Shown in pieces: positions 22,362 through 34,252 of a DNA stretch of 64,000 nucleotides. Location of the stretch: positions 1 through 64,000 of the forward strand of contig CAJNYU010000882.1 in NCBI GenBank assembly GCA_905331475.1, read 5' to 3'. The first letter of the stretch is position 1; every line of letters starts with the position of its first letter. A program made the translations under genes and the position numbers. The notes under the pieces were generated by a model, which saw nothing but the letters and a program-made list of their open reading frames with translations, made no database searches and had not been told where the DNA came from. Source of the stretch: Rotaria socialis. Lineage: Eukaryota > Rotifera > Eurotatoria > Philodinida > Philodinidae.

Positions 22362-24947
22362 TTATTTAAATTTTTCTCGTAATTGATGCCAACGTTGAAC
22401 AATTGATGTCAATGATTCCCACATTAATTTAGAACCATATTTAACATAAAAGCTATTAAAATAAAAAAGCTATTATCCTCTTCCCCTCTTTTTTTGTTAT
22501 TATTCTCTTACATTCCAAAGAAAACTCCACCTAAATGTGCTGAATGATCAAGATAACGCCATCGCATTATTGTACCGACTATATCAAAAGATACCATTGA
22601 TATTAGACCCTAAAATAGTTTCATTCTATTGAATAGTATTTTTTTTTGAAATTTTTCTTACCGTTTTAGCGGAAAAAGTTAAAAAAGGAAGAAATATAAT
22701 TGCTAATTCTGCATCAGGATATTGCGTACAAATAACACCTAATATCGTCATTATTGAACCAGACTAGAAATATAAAATAATTATTTTTTTTAATTAGGAA
22801 TGTTATTACAGTTTTTTATATTCTTATGCTTAAACTCTTTGGTCAAAAGATAGTTTTATTAATGCTATGCTTCGCATCGCATTTCTGTAGTCCGTCGCGT
22901 ACGCATCCAAATTCAGTATTCTTGCGACGCGATGATCTCAAGAACAGAATTTCGTCTGATGCTCGTTGAAACGGTGCTAGTAACATTAAAATCTCTATAT
23001 CATACAAATTTTGTCCGATTTCTCCGGTCGAATTCGGTTTGGGCAAAGTAAAATATGGGTCGCATATCTCAGTTAGTCGACGCGATGTAGTGAGACTTGG
23101 CCTTAATTTAGTCATAATTAAAATGACGTCATAAGCAAATGCTAGCCACACGTATGTCTGTCCGCAGCTGATTATAGATAATGAATCATACAGATACTTA
23201 ATCAATCAATCGAAACCGTTCTTTAAGAATATATCGCTAACGGTAAGTATGAATAGAGTTTTCCTAGAGATGAATTTCATCATGTCTACATTAAAAGAGA
23301 GAAATATTTCTTCGAATTGAAATTTTTTCGTAGTAGATCCGATTCGAGCTTCGAATCGCACTTCGTATACGAGTGAAACTCGAATACCATCTAGTTTATT
23401 TTAATCTTATCAACAATAAAAATTCACATTGATTTTGCTACGTGATGCACATAAATAGAAGATTGCTTAGAGTTATGAATACTCTGTCATTTTTCTTCTT
23501 ACTTATTTTGATAAACAAAAGTTATGCTTACAACAAGTCTCCATCATTTTCAGTTCAAACTAATTTTCCTTCGTTTAAAATAAAGCCCAAACATGTAAAT
23601 CGATTGGCCAAGTAAAAACAAATATTTCGGCTACATTTTCCGATCTATATTTATATTCATTATTTGAAAGATCTATCGAGAAACTTAAAGAACTAAATAT
23701 TAATAATTATAAATTAATCTTTTAAATAGAGATTTTTTTATATAAGACTTTGAAAGTTCACCGACTGATTCTACTAACATGAATCTGAAACTGTCAAAAT
23801 TAAATATTCTATATTTTCATATCTCTATTTAAATATCTTTCTTAACTAGTAAAATATATAATTGAACTTTTTTGTTATTATTTATCAGTAAATAATATTT
23901 GAATATAGAGTGTCTCATGAAGAAAAACAATTGTAACCATAATTATTGGATACGTACTGCACCTAGAGAAATATTTTGTGTTCGTGTCATTAATTTAGAT
24001 ACATAACTTAACCAAGAAGAAATGACACCTTCAAACAAAAATCAATCCAAAATAATGAAGTACAAGAAGATAATCTTACCGCCGGATAGAAAAACAGCTT
24101 AAAGAAAAAAGATACAATTGAAGTTACTTTTTATTTTAAAACGAATTTGACAAACCAAAAAATTGCTCTTTTCCAAATATTTTGATTATGGGATCACTAA
24201 ATGACCATAAAACATACATATTACATAGAAAATGTATTCCATTAAAATGACTAAATGTTGATAATAACATTGAACTAACATTTTCTATTTAAATAAAAGA
24301 TTGATTATTAAAATGCATAGCTATACATTTCTGATGTAAAACAAACTTTTATAAGGAGTTGATGTAAAATATTTTAATAAAAATGGCTCAAATCTTTTTA
24401 TTCTCCATGAAAGGAAAACAATTAAATTTAATCCAATTATTGTTCCAATTGTTCGTTTAGATTCTGGAATATTATACCAAATATTTTTCAACTAAAATTT
24501 CACTTTAAAGAAAACTATTTATTAGAAAAAAAGAAAATACTTTTGATGATATATTTTGCGATTTATCTTTCGATTGCCAATTTTCTTTTTGTCTTTTTAA
24601 TTTCTTTCTATGAGACTCATATTGCCAAATAGCACATGTTACGAATGAACAGCCAACAAACTTTGAAAATGAAATTAAGATAAATATTTTAAATAAGAAA
24701 ATAAAATTTATGAAAATACACTCAATGTAAATATTGTTGGTCGAATAAGAAGTGTACTTCGGTGAATTTCTTTTTCACTTTCAATACGTAATATATTTGA
24801 TTGGTCAAGATTTTGTTTTGAACGACGAAGTTTCAATTTTGATGCATTACGAGAAAATTCACGGCGACATTGTTTAATTAATTCAAAATAAATTAATGAT
24901 GAACTTTTTGATGAAGATAATATATACTTAGAAAATTTTAGCCACAT
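22362..24947 (-). CDS. PARL: Mitochondrial rhomboid protease PARL
   Basis: Nine exons, 24947-24720, 24660-24541, 24491-24347, 24284-24156, 24097-24080, 24028-23958, 22763-22662, 22609-22512 and 22452-22362, join in frame to 333 aa (human PARL is 379). The N-terminus is a basic, Ser-rich mitochondrial presequence. Conserved blocks: [47 protein letters not shown] with catalytic Ser (about residue 238), and LDHSAHLGG with catalytic His (about residue 296). It is an intramembrane serine protease of the inner mitochondrial membrane; the family cleaves PINK1/PGAM5-type substrates. Exon 5 is only 18 nt and is required to restore the conserved FLSGG segment. Intron 6 (22764-23957, 1194 nt) splits GA/SG at the active site and contains a GC-richer insertion. 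Confidence 0.93.
22843..23400. other. GC-richer insertion inside PARL intron 6
   Basis: This part of the 1.2-kb intron has CpG-rich segments unlike neighbouring introns, which are mostly 50-60 nt. A 120-codon open frame at 22843-23205 (-) has no recognised domain. A transposon remnant is the likeliest explanation; no terminal repeats were identified. Confidence 0.4.
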
Positions 24948-26242
24948 TGTAACTTTTTTTATAGCTAACAATAGAAAATAAACAGTGAATATAACGGTTG
25001 AATGCAGTCATGGTTATTATAGGAAGGAAAGGGGGTGGCAGTGTTTTCAATGGAAATTTTGAAACAAAGCGTATAGTACAGTTTACTTCTGCTTGGTACA
25101 ATTGCTATTTGAAACAAAGTTGATGGGGGGGATAGATATATATTTCTATACATTTCGATCAACCAATTAAACATTTTATTTTAGCTACATTGATCGCAAC
25201 CGACATCTTTAGTTATCTGGCAACATAATTAATCATCCCATGAGTATATATGTTGCATTGTAGTTGCTTTAAATAATTTAAGTAGTAACTACATGATGAT
25301 GATCAGAATAAAATTAGCACAGCTGATATTTAAAATTTGTCTTTCAACAAAACAATAGGCACATTTACGTGCCAGATAGGAACAATATTGTGCAGGTTAT
25401 GCGAGTATGGGGGTTACGAGAGATGACACAGTCGAAATTTTTCTTAAATCTGCAAAATTGATTGATGGTGACTATAGAACAATTGCTGATTCAAAATTAT
25501 CTGAAGTTACTTTGTGCCTCGACATTATTATTGCAAAGAAATATCAGTTATTATAATTCTACTATAAGACAATTTCATATTGAAAAGTTATCTCGAATTT
25601 TTCATTAGTTTAACGAATTGATTGACAGCGGAGGGTTAAGTTGCTAATTTTACCTACGTCCAATATTGAAAGTAAGGGTGTGGGCTGTTGGTGTAGAGAT
25701 TATCCAACTAGCTATAAAAGTACCCACAACATCAAGATAGAAGTGTTAATAAAATAATTAAAACAGTATTTTGATTAAATTCTATTTTTAGCTGCCTCCT
25801 AAGAAAGAAAACAGTTTTCCTTTAAGTTATTGGAATGCATAGGAAGAAAATATTGTATTTGCTTACATATTTTTCTATATTTAGAAGTACCTTTCAGTCT
25901 TCAATTACGTTTTTGATGGAAATAGTTCTCAGTAAAATTACGACAAATTGTTCTGCAAGTTTCTAGATTCAATCAAAAAAATATTTTGAATATTTTTGAG
26001 AAAAAGAAAACATTTTGAAAATCTTCAGATCTGTTCCTTATTAAACTGTACATCGGCAATAGGAAAACTAGGAAAGTTAGACAGAGACAAATTTCGAAAA
26101 AAAGAACCGTTTACTGTTAATAGTATGCACTTGCATATTTTTTGCAGATCATATGATCCACTATTCCCAGTAAGAGCGTCACTATAGTCGCGCAAGCTTT
26201 TTCTTGACGAGGAGGGGGTAGCTGCCTGTTACTACCCCCTTA
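24948..26242. other. Intergenic
   Basis: AT-rich. A 49-codon frame at 25407-25556 (+) starting MGVTRDDTVEIF looks protein-like but has no recognised family and no splice context. A G-rich mini-element lies at 25675-25731. One copy of the hAT target site ends at 26242. Confidence 0.45.
25675..25731 (-). repeat. Dispersed G-rich/TATA mini-element, copy 1
   Basis: In reverse complement it aligns with 42531-42584 almost throughout: GTGGGTA, TTTATAG, CTAGT, then the shared GGATAATCTCTACACC. The flanks carry TGTGGG-type G-runs. On the plus strand it contains CTATAAAAG. Confidence 0.7.
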
Positions 26243-26576
26243 CAGTGACGGCGGAGCCATTGAGACAGGTGAGGCTTGAGCCTCACCTAGTTTTCAGTAG
26301 ATGAGGCTCAGCCTCACCTAGATTTCGCAATATGAGACTCAGCCTCACTTGCTTTTGTACTGAATATTGTTATTTTCTTGTTCTTGCATCAGAGTAGAAG
26401 CAAAGAAAACTAGTTTTCGGTATTTTCCAATCTTCTTTTTTTATACTGACCATTTTCATTTTTGCTGAAGTTCAATAAAAAAAAGACTTATTTACTACTT
26501 GATGTTTCATAAAATTCCACGGTAGCAAAAAAATATGATGAGCCTCACCTAGCTTAATGACGCTCCGCCGCCCCTG
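26243..26576. mobile_element. Non-autonomous hAT-type transposon with perfect 8-bp TSD
   Basis: Target duplications CCCCCTTA at 26235-26242 and 26577-26584 are identical. The left end CAGTGACGGCGGAGC and the reverse-complemented right end CAGGGGCGGCGGAGC form inverted repeats of the CAGNG...CGG class typical of hAT elements. GGTGAGGCT-type subterminal motifs recur several times, as in hAT transposase binding regions. The 334-bp length excludes a transposase. Intact duplications indicate a fairly recent insertion. Confidence 0.88.
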
Positions 26577-26584
26577 CCCCCTTA

Positions 26585-27575
26585 TTTCCCCCCTGGAGTC
26601 TTTTCTGCTTTCTCTCCCATCTTCTCTTCGCCCTTCCCTCCCACACATAAACGAATACTCACCACTGATTATGCCATATCCATGGATCTGAATAAATACC
26701 TAACTGTTCAATTTATTGTTCAAATTGATCTAAAAAATGAAAAAAGAAAATTTTCATTCAATTGATGCTTACTCTTCGATTGATTGCTAAATTTGGTAGA
26801 TAACAGCTGCATGGTGATACTAACGCAAGTCAAACTACAAGTAGCTTACGACCATACAAGATCGTGCGTTTTCGATTTGGGTTACTCTTCAAAACATCTG
26901 TGAACTAAATGTTCTGCTTAAATTTTCACGTGTGAAATTAATGCTTGAGAAGGGCGTATATCATGATTTCTTTGTCAGATGCATAATCTTTGCTGTACGT
27001 ATGCTTGAGCAATTGTAGAATGCCAGCATCGTCAACTGAGAATGGAAGACTGTTTACGAGTTATTTTTATATTTCTAACAATATCAAATGTTTCGAATGG
27101 TTGAAATGAGTCGTCTTCGCCTTTCTGCTGTTTATCTCACACTTTTGCTTCGTGAGAGTTTCATTCATCCTTGAACTAATAGTTATATTTATGATTGCAT
27201 TGTCTTTCAAATCGAGATCTATACCATTTGCATGTTAAATACAGATTAAAGTATACTATTTGATGGAGATTCTCTTATACTTTGTTATTTTAGTTTTAAA
27301 ACTAGAAGTAGATCTAAGTAGAAGGAATCGGAAGAATAATAAAGATTAGAGCATTAATTGGTCAAGATGACGAACTGAAAGGAACAATCCTCTTGTTCTG
27401 TTAACTCAATGGAATATTTAATAGTCAAAAGGTTTGTTTCAAAGACATGAGAATAAATAATGCAATTAAGTAAAACGTTTTATTTGATATTTCGATGTAC
27501 AAAAGAATATATACTCAAAGATTTCAAACCATTTCAATTAAAATCGATTGTTTGCTTTTATTGGCCTTACACGCC
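26585..27575. other. Intergenic
   Basis: AT-rich with a pyrimidine-rich patch at about 26577-26645. No gene recognised. Confidence 0.45.
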
Positions 27576-27577
27576 TA

Positions 27578-27846
27578 GTGATGGGCCGTAACTCTAATGT
27601 GCAAAGCGCGTAAGAACGAAAAAAAAAGTCTGACGACGATTTCGTGCGTAAGACGTAATTTTCCTTTCCTTTCTACACGAAATTACGAATATCTTTTAGC
27701 AAGGCACCAAAATGTAGCAGTGTGATTCCGTAATTTCGTGTAGAAAGGAAAGGAAAATTACGTCTTACGCACGCAATAGCCGTCAGACTTTTTTTTTGTT
27801 CTTCCGCCGTTCTAATGCATTGCGCGTTAGAGTTTCGGTCCATCAC
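27578..27846. mobile_element. Palindromic MITE, TA target duplication (Tc1/mariner-like)
   Basis: The left end GTGATGGGCCGTAACTCTAA and the reverse complement of the right end (GTGATGGACCGAAACTCTAA) start inverted repeats of roughly 110 bp each, around a ~40-bp centre; the inner GTAAGACGTAATTTTCC parts are near-identical. TA dinucleotides flank both ends (27576-27577, 27847-27848). No coding capacity. The RNA would form a long hairpin, a possible small-RNA source. Confidence 0.85.
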
Positions 27847-28720
27847 TATACACGATTGCCACTGATTGGTAGATATTGTTTTGCTTTATTCACACATTCA
27901 ACAAGACTTTCTCGTAGATTTGCTGTAACCCAGAAGAGAATGATAATCATAGCACATAATGTTGTATTCGTATTCAGAAGTAAAAGGCACATCCATTTGT
28001 TTGGTGAAAGATCAGGGCGAATTATGGTGATTCGTATGAAAATAACTGACGGTATATCCACAGCAGCCAATTGAGAATTAATCAATACTATATGTCGAAC
28101 TATTTTCAAGTCACAACGCGTTGATTCACGTGCACTCTCGATGAAGCTTCACGTGCGTAACTTACTAGACGACGATAAAGAATAAAAACAGTAATACCTG
28201 GTATAAGGGATGTTTGTGAAGTCATGTAACATAACAGACCAATATTTTTTAATGCGATAAAACATATATTCTATGTAGGAAATTTCGGCATATCACCTGT
28301 TAGATAAGCAGGAAAGCAGAAAATTCAATCAAATATCCATTGCATAAGGACTATGGACAATTTAACACTGTTTTTTTTAGAAGTTTCAATCTCTTAATGT
28401 TTGCATATTTTTCTATAGCTTGTAGAACGAACGCATGATGTATTGCAGCTCTTGTTGCATGATGAATGTAGGCACGTAATGAACAAAGAGAGTCAACATT
28501 AACAATAGGTTGTTGATCTCAAGTAAACATGTAGATAGCTATTGCAAAGTAGTCACAAGAATATAAGAAAACGGTACGAATTGTGTTGCAAGCGAATAGA
28601 GTAGGAAAATTGAAACATCGACGTCGATAAACAGTAGGAATCACAAGAAAAGCAAAGCTCGAAAGACTAACGAAGCAACTGTGAAATATATATATATATA
28701 TATATTCGATTAATAACAAG
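27846..28720 (-). pseudogene. Class A GPCR pseudogene
   Basis: Reading minus-strand pieces in order gives a receptor-like series: TM1-TM2 (VIPTVYRRRCFNFPTLFACN), TM2-TM3 (DYFAIAIYMFT, then SLCSLRAYIHHATRAAIHHA and FVLQAIEKYANIKRL in the DRY region), TM4 (SIVLMQWIFD), TM5 (IPGITVFILYRRLVSYAREA, VHVNQRVVT), TM6 (KIVRHIVLINSQLAAVDIPS) and TM7-end (IIILFWVTANLRES). At least four in-frame stops (after YMFT, QWIFD, FPT and RVVT) and frame changes interrupt it. It resembles a peptide/orphan receptor type common in rotifers (inference). A MITE sits exactly at its C-terminal stop. Confidence 0.7.
28680..28702. repeat. TA microsatellite
   Basis: AT/TA dinucleotide run, at the 5' end of the GPCR pseudogene. 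Confidence 0.7.
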
Positions 28721-29130
28721 AACTATATCCATCATGGTCAAGTCGAGTCGAGTGCTTTGCCTGGATGGTTAATGTGAGATAATTTCAAGCTGAAAAATCT
28801 TGAATGAGAAATACTCTTCGAGCTGGATACACTAGTTTTTGAGCGAAAAGTGTCTGCTCGTTCTGCATGTATGCCACAGGAGTGGGAGCATGAAAAATAA
28901 ATGTAATGCAAATAAAACAGGCTTCTCTTTATGAAAAAGCGGCTCACGCTCTTTGAGGGAAATATCATAGACGAGTTTCGTTGCACATGGACGACTCAGA
29001 TATGTTATAGCATGTAGATGTAGACTTCAAGACATAAAATGTTTCGATTATCTGTGACAATGCACTGCATCAAATGATAAAGTGAAGCGTTCTAATAGTA
29101 ATGACACTATCAGATAAATGACGTTGATTA
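28721..29130. other. Intergenic
   Basis: The 83-codon frame at 28738-28986 (-) shows no domain. It may hold decayed upstream exons of the GPCR pseudogene, but none can be supported. Confidence 0.4.
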
Positions 29131-29205
29131 GCTGGGGATAGCGTCGTGATTCTATGCATCTGATTCTTAGTCAGACAGGAGAAGGTTCGATTCTTTCCCC
29201 CGGCT
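29131..29205 (+). tRNA. tRNA-Lys(CTT)-like cloverleaf, possibly a tRNA pseudogene or SINE head
   Basis: Acceptor arms GCTGGGG and CCCCGGC pair over 7 bp with one G-U. The D-stem is GCGT/ATGC. The anticodon arm TCTGA-TTCTTAG-TCAGA is a perfect 5-bp stem with T33 and anticodon CTT. The variable loop has 5 nt, and the T arm GAAGG-TTCGATT-CTTTC includes a good B box. Odd points: three rather than two bases between acceptor and D-stem, no GG in the D-loop, and no T-run terminator downstream. These suggest a degenerate tRNA or tRNA-derived element rather than a working gene. Confidence 0.55.
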
Positions 29206-30142
29206 CGGTGTCTTCGGAGTCAAGATATACGGTATCGAAAGAATAAGCAAAGGAAGAACAGCAATGCACGTCAACCGCATCATTACTGCCTCGATTTCGA
29301 TTTTCGCTCTATTCGTTTTCTCTTCTTTGTCATTTTTTCTCTTTTTGTTATCGTAGTCTTATCTGTCGACTTGTTTCGTAAGCGTCCGCAAAATTGTACA
29401 AAAGTCATAAAAAAATGTATGGATGTCACGAATAAAATTCAGCATAATTAAGAAAAAAAAGACGTTGATTGGTCTAAAGACTTCGGTCTCCAATACTAGT
29501 TTCAAGGGACATTTTTAAATTAAAAATGCATTGAAATCACAGTTGTGTTACCTTGTAAATATTATTGACAAGCCATGGTAAATATATTCTCAACATGTAT
29601 TTCAGTTGTCTGTTTTGTTTCAGTGTCTATGTTTCTTCCTTGGTGAATTCTATTAATTATGGAAGAAATCAGTTCGATTTATGATTATAGTTTTTACATT
29701 TCTCCACCTTGGAAGAAATTTTCAACTTTCTTACCAACCTTGATTAATCAAAAATAAATACCTTGCTTTCATTCTGCGACACTACACGTTTTTATCCGTC
29801 TCTATTTTGCTTGGAAGTCGTACCGACGTCGTCAATACGTTGAAAAATCAACAGAACTCGATGAATCATCTTCATAGTCATATATCAAGCAAAACTGCAA
29901 TCCCATTAATTATCTTACCCTTTTGATGCTTGTGAATCTGAATTTTCACGTTAAGTTCTAATAAAACCGATTCAGTAGTATATCTTGTTTATACTCTTCC
30001 GCAGACATGAGTCATGCAGTGTATTGTTTTGTATAGCATTTTTCCTTCCTACACATGCACGTACTGTGTTTAAAGCTACTATTATCGATGAATACTTTCT
30101 GCATATAATTTTTATGTGTATTTTAGAAGCTTAGATATATCT
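29206..30142. other. Intergenic
   Basis: AT-rich upstream region of the F-box gene. No element recognised. Confidence 0.5.
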
Positions 30143-32120
30143 ATGGAACACTTCAAACGTCAGCAAGATGATATTTTTCATCATGGCGATGATAGTAAAA
30201 GAAAAAAGATTCGAAGCAACATTAATGATTCGTGAGTCATCCAATGATATTATTTGAACTAAATCTATTTTTTTTACAGTTTATCACAAACTAGCACTAT
30301 GACATGTTTTGAACATCTTTCTAATGAACTTATGTATGAAATATTTGAATTTCTGGATTATTTTCATGTATATGAGGCGTTTTTCAATATGAATTTACGA
30401 TTTCGTAACCTTATTAGCAATTCAAGTCTCCCTATTAAAATCAAAGTTTCATCAATATCTAAATCAGCTTATCAGCGATATTATACAGACATTATAATGC
30501 CTCATGCCAATCAAATAAGTTCAATTCATTTATCAAACGTATTCATTTATGATATTGTATCTTCACCTATTCGCATCCTACCAGAGTTTCGTCAACTTCA
30601 ACGACTTATTCTTGATAATATTAAATCTAAATGTCTGACACAAATTCTTCTCGAATTATTTTCTTTTCCCGGTCTCTCTTCATTGACTATTGACTCTTAT
30701 GATAATATTAAAAATAAGAATTTTATCTATCATCAAATATTTCGTTTACCTGCATTAAAATATTGCAAACTGTCCTTACATCGATGCGCTAGTGATTATA
30801 ATCCATTACCACTCGTTACAAATGAATGCAGTTCAATCGAACATTTTATAATCAATCATGGCATTTACTTGAATGAAATGAATGGTTTGTTATCATATAC
30901 TCCTCAACTTCGTTGTTTTTCTGCACAACTTGGACGAATATATTCGATGAAAAAGACAACAATAGATCCGCCTACACTAAATCATTTGACACATGTGTTT
31001 CTTGAACTAGGTGACATAAGTTTTAGTGAATTTGAGCAGCTGGCTATTGATTTTTTCTCTAGAATTCAAGTTTTACGTATTTCGCTAAAATATCATAGAG
31101 ATACAGAATATAGAGATAATAATAGATGGGAACAATTAATATCATCTCGTATGTTAAATTTACGTATATTCGATATTCGACACGAAAGTTGGGCTATCAA
31201 TGTTGCTGCTAACAATAATAATAGTAATAATGGTCCGATAATATTCGATGGTCTGATCAATCAGTTTATATCTCCGTTTTGGATCGAACGAAAATGGTTT
31301 TTTGCCGTTCAATATATTCAGTCAGAGTTTCGAAATCGGGAAATATTCTACTCAACGAATCCGTATAGGTATCAGCAGATGTGATATTTGCTCAGTCATA
31401 GAGTACATATTATTTGTATTTTTTAGAAGAAAACATTACACATTATATAAAAAATCCAATGAAGAGAGGTATTTAAACGATTGTGAAACTAATATTCAGT
31501 CAGTTCATCATCTTCATATTGAAAGTGAAAAAGAAACGATCAATTGTATGAATTATTTTCCAAATGTCACTGAACTTACTGTCGCATATGGTTTTTCGAC
31601 AAACAGTCATTCATTTTCAACGATTCTCAATCGTATTATACCTTTGAAACAACTCTCTAAACTAGTTCTTGAATGTCACCATATCTCGTTTATGAAGCTC
31701 ATCGAATTATTACGTTTTACACCTAATATTCGCGCATTAGTATTTCAATCGATGCCATTTTATAGGGATGATTATATGTCAATTCAGCAAAGTGAAACTT
31801 TTCGATTAGTATCCACTACAAATAAGATTACGAACGTGACTTTCAAAGACGCTAGTACATTAGAAAAGACTAGACTACTTATTGCTTTATGTCCTCAATT
31901 GCAGTATCTTTCCATAAAGACTCGGATGAAATATTTGGAATCAATAACAAGACTTCTATTAAAAAGTACTAATAAAAATACTGGCCATTTGTGCTCGTTG
32001 TGCTTTTTAGAGACGTCAAATAGATGGTTCGCAAATGTGAGTGATCTTATCATCTCCGAGATGCTACTCGATGATTATATGTTAAAACTGGTCGACTCAA
32101 AATTATACTTGTGGTGGTAA
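30143..32120 (+). CDS. F-box protein (F-box/LRR-like)
   Basis: Three exons, 30143-30231, 30280-31368 and 31427-32120, join in frame to 623 aa. Exon 1 encodes a short basic/acidic leader (MEHFKRQQDDIF..., then KRKKIRSN). The F-box follows at once: CFEHLSNELMYEIFEFLDYF (about residues 37-56).  The remainder is a long run of irregular leucine-rich segments such as LRCFSAQL, LTHVFLELGDISF and LSKLVLECHHISF, ending YLWW. F-box proteins bind SKP1 and present substrates to cullin-RING ligases; the substrate is unknown. It is a paralogue of the pseudogene at 6765-8497, with the same introns. Such genes form large lineage-specific families (inference for rotifers). A poly-Asn stretch interrupts the LRR region. 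Confidence 0.85.
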
Positions 32121-34252
32121 GGTTGAAGTATAGATATAGAAAAATATTTTACTCTCAATGTTACTTATTTAAAATAAACAAGAGAGCGAATAGCTGCCAT
32201 TAGACCCAATCGGATCTAATCCGAGTCTGAAAATTTTCTGTTGATGTATATTGGGCTTGACTTGACTGTTATTGCAAGTATAAAAGTAAAAGACAATTAT
32301 GTTCATATTATTGAGTGACGGGGTCGATAAGAAGAACCATTTCCTAATTCATGTAATGACTCATTAATGAAATTTCCATTTGTTTTGTTCTTTGATTGGC
32401 GCTTGAGGTTTTGAAAAAGAATGAAAATGGATTACGGCTACAAATTTTCTCTTCTTAGAGATACATAATCTCTTATATTTTCTAGAGGGTGTGGGTGTGG
32501 GTGTGGTGTTTGTGAGTATAAATCACTCAAACACCCAGATCCACGTGTACCTAAAATACTACAGGATTTTATCAAACTGAATAATTCAGCACAATGAACA
32601 TCATCCGTTAGTATTGATATTGAAAATATTCTCGTTCAAGTAGTACAGCATAATTATTGTGAACTTACAAGAACGAAACGAAACATGAAATGTTATCGAA
32701 AGAGATAGAAAAAATTTCGATACATTGTCACCAACAATAGTTTTAACATCGATCCGTCATATAATACCAACAGGTGATCATCCATCAATAAACTCTGTTA
32801 CTTATAGAGTAGTTTATAACAACAGCAAGGTTTTACTAAAATCATTTCATCAGATGGAACGATCAGATCTGATTCGACCATCAGCTTTTCCAAGGTCGTC
32901 TCCTGTCTATTGACCCAGAAGAAGGATGGGTACGGATGAAGACAAAATTCTCATCTCCACACGTGGAATAATTTGTTGGAAAAAGGAAAAACGATCAGCG
33001 TAACTCTGATTTCAAATGGTAAAAGACGAATGAATGTTTCTTTTCTTTAGCAGTACTATAAAAAATTCACAAGCCATTTAGATGAAAATAGTAGATCTGT
33101 TACACGAGCATTTTTTATCTTCATGCTATGTTTTATCAGTGTTTCAATGAAAACAATTTAACATCGTCTTTATAAGATTAAAGTGCACGAATTGTCTACT
33201 CAAAGAAAACCAACAACAAACGATTTAGTAAATATTCACGTGATAAATAACAACCGTTAGTAGCCGAAAACCAGTGACGTTTCAGATCTGTTACTCTGAA
33301 TTGTAAAAGTGTGTAAACTATATGTGAAGAATACCAAATAAAGTATCAGCCTAATTTTTTTATTATTTCTACCTATTATTAGGCGTGCATCATTATTAAA
33401 CAATACGGTGAGATGATTTGTTGTTTTCGTAGTGAGTTCCAGCTTCTTATTTCTGTTTTAATCATTTTTATTTTGAGATTCTGGCTATGAATATCGCTAT
33501 TTGAGTGGGTGTTGTTGAAGCGAAAACGAATACGCATACACCAGCACCCTATTCGAAATCGAAGTATGATCTAGTCATTCAGTAACGGACACTGTTCGTA
33601 GATTTCCTGGTCTTCAATTACTTGCTAATAATGGTTAACGATTGCATGCAAACATGAAAAATAAAAATATGAGTTTCAAACCATCCAATAAACTTACACA
33701 TCGGCTATTATAACTACTAGCTATTTTCGATGAAACATGCCCGGCAGAACTATCATGCACTGCTAAATGTTTGGGTGGAGTTATTGCTATGCGGTCAGAG
33801 CTCCCATCTTTACAACACTGGTTTAGTGTATGTTCTTAAAAGAACTATTAAATTCTTCTTCTGCGGATAGGATTATTCGATCAAAAGCATACTCAAGAAT
33901 ATCATCAATCATTTTTATTTTTGCATAGAAATCTAACTGAGCCGTCAGGAATAACTTTTTTGATAGATCTTTTTGGCGATTGTATGGCTGCGTAGTGAGT
34001 CAGCAGGAAGATATTGATAAGTAATTACTCACGCTCACAGATGATTGACAATTGATTCTTTGCAATTGTCAATTTTAAAAATATTGTCTGTGGTGATTTT
34101 TGTGTTCAACAAGACAATTAGTTAGTATGAGGAAAATATTCTTTTTTTATAAACTAGCGTTGAATTCAATAAAACTTCGTTCATGAATCAAGCACACATT
34201 ATTTTTATTGATGTTCTAAACGTTTGACAAAAGAATAATGCATCATTCAAAA
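32121..34252. other. Intergenic with G-rich elements
   Basis: It holds the telomere-like tract and hairpin at 32487-32552 and a diverged GGGTGT...GCACCC island at about 33507-33552. The 62-codon frame at 32725-32913 (+) is not recognisable. Otherwise AT-rich. Confidence 0.45.
32487..32552. repeat. Interstitial (TGTGGG)n-like tract with TATA hairpin
   Basis: GGGTGTGGGTGTGGGTGTGG (32487-32506) is three units of the hexamer reported for bdelloid telomeres. It runs into a hairpin, GGTGTTTGTGAGT...ACTCAAACACC, whose loop contains TATAAA. Confidence 0.65.

Noticed and set aside
22843..23205. 120-codon minus-strand frame in PARL intron 6
   Set aside because: No recognisable family; lies inside an intron in a GC-richer insert, so more likely repeat-derived than a nested gene.
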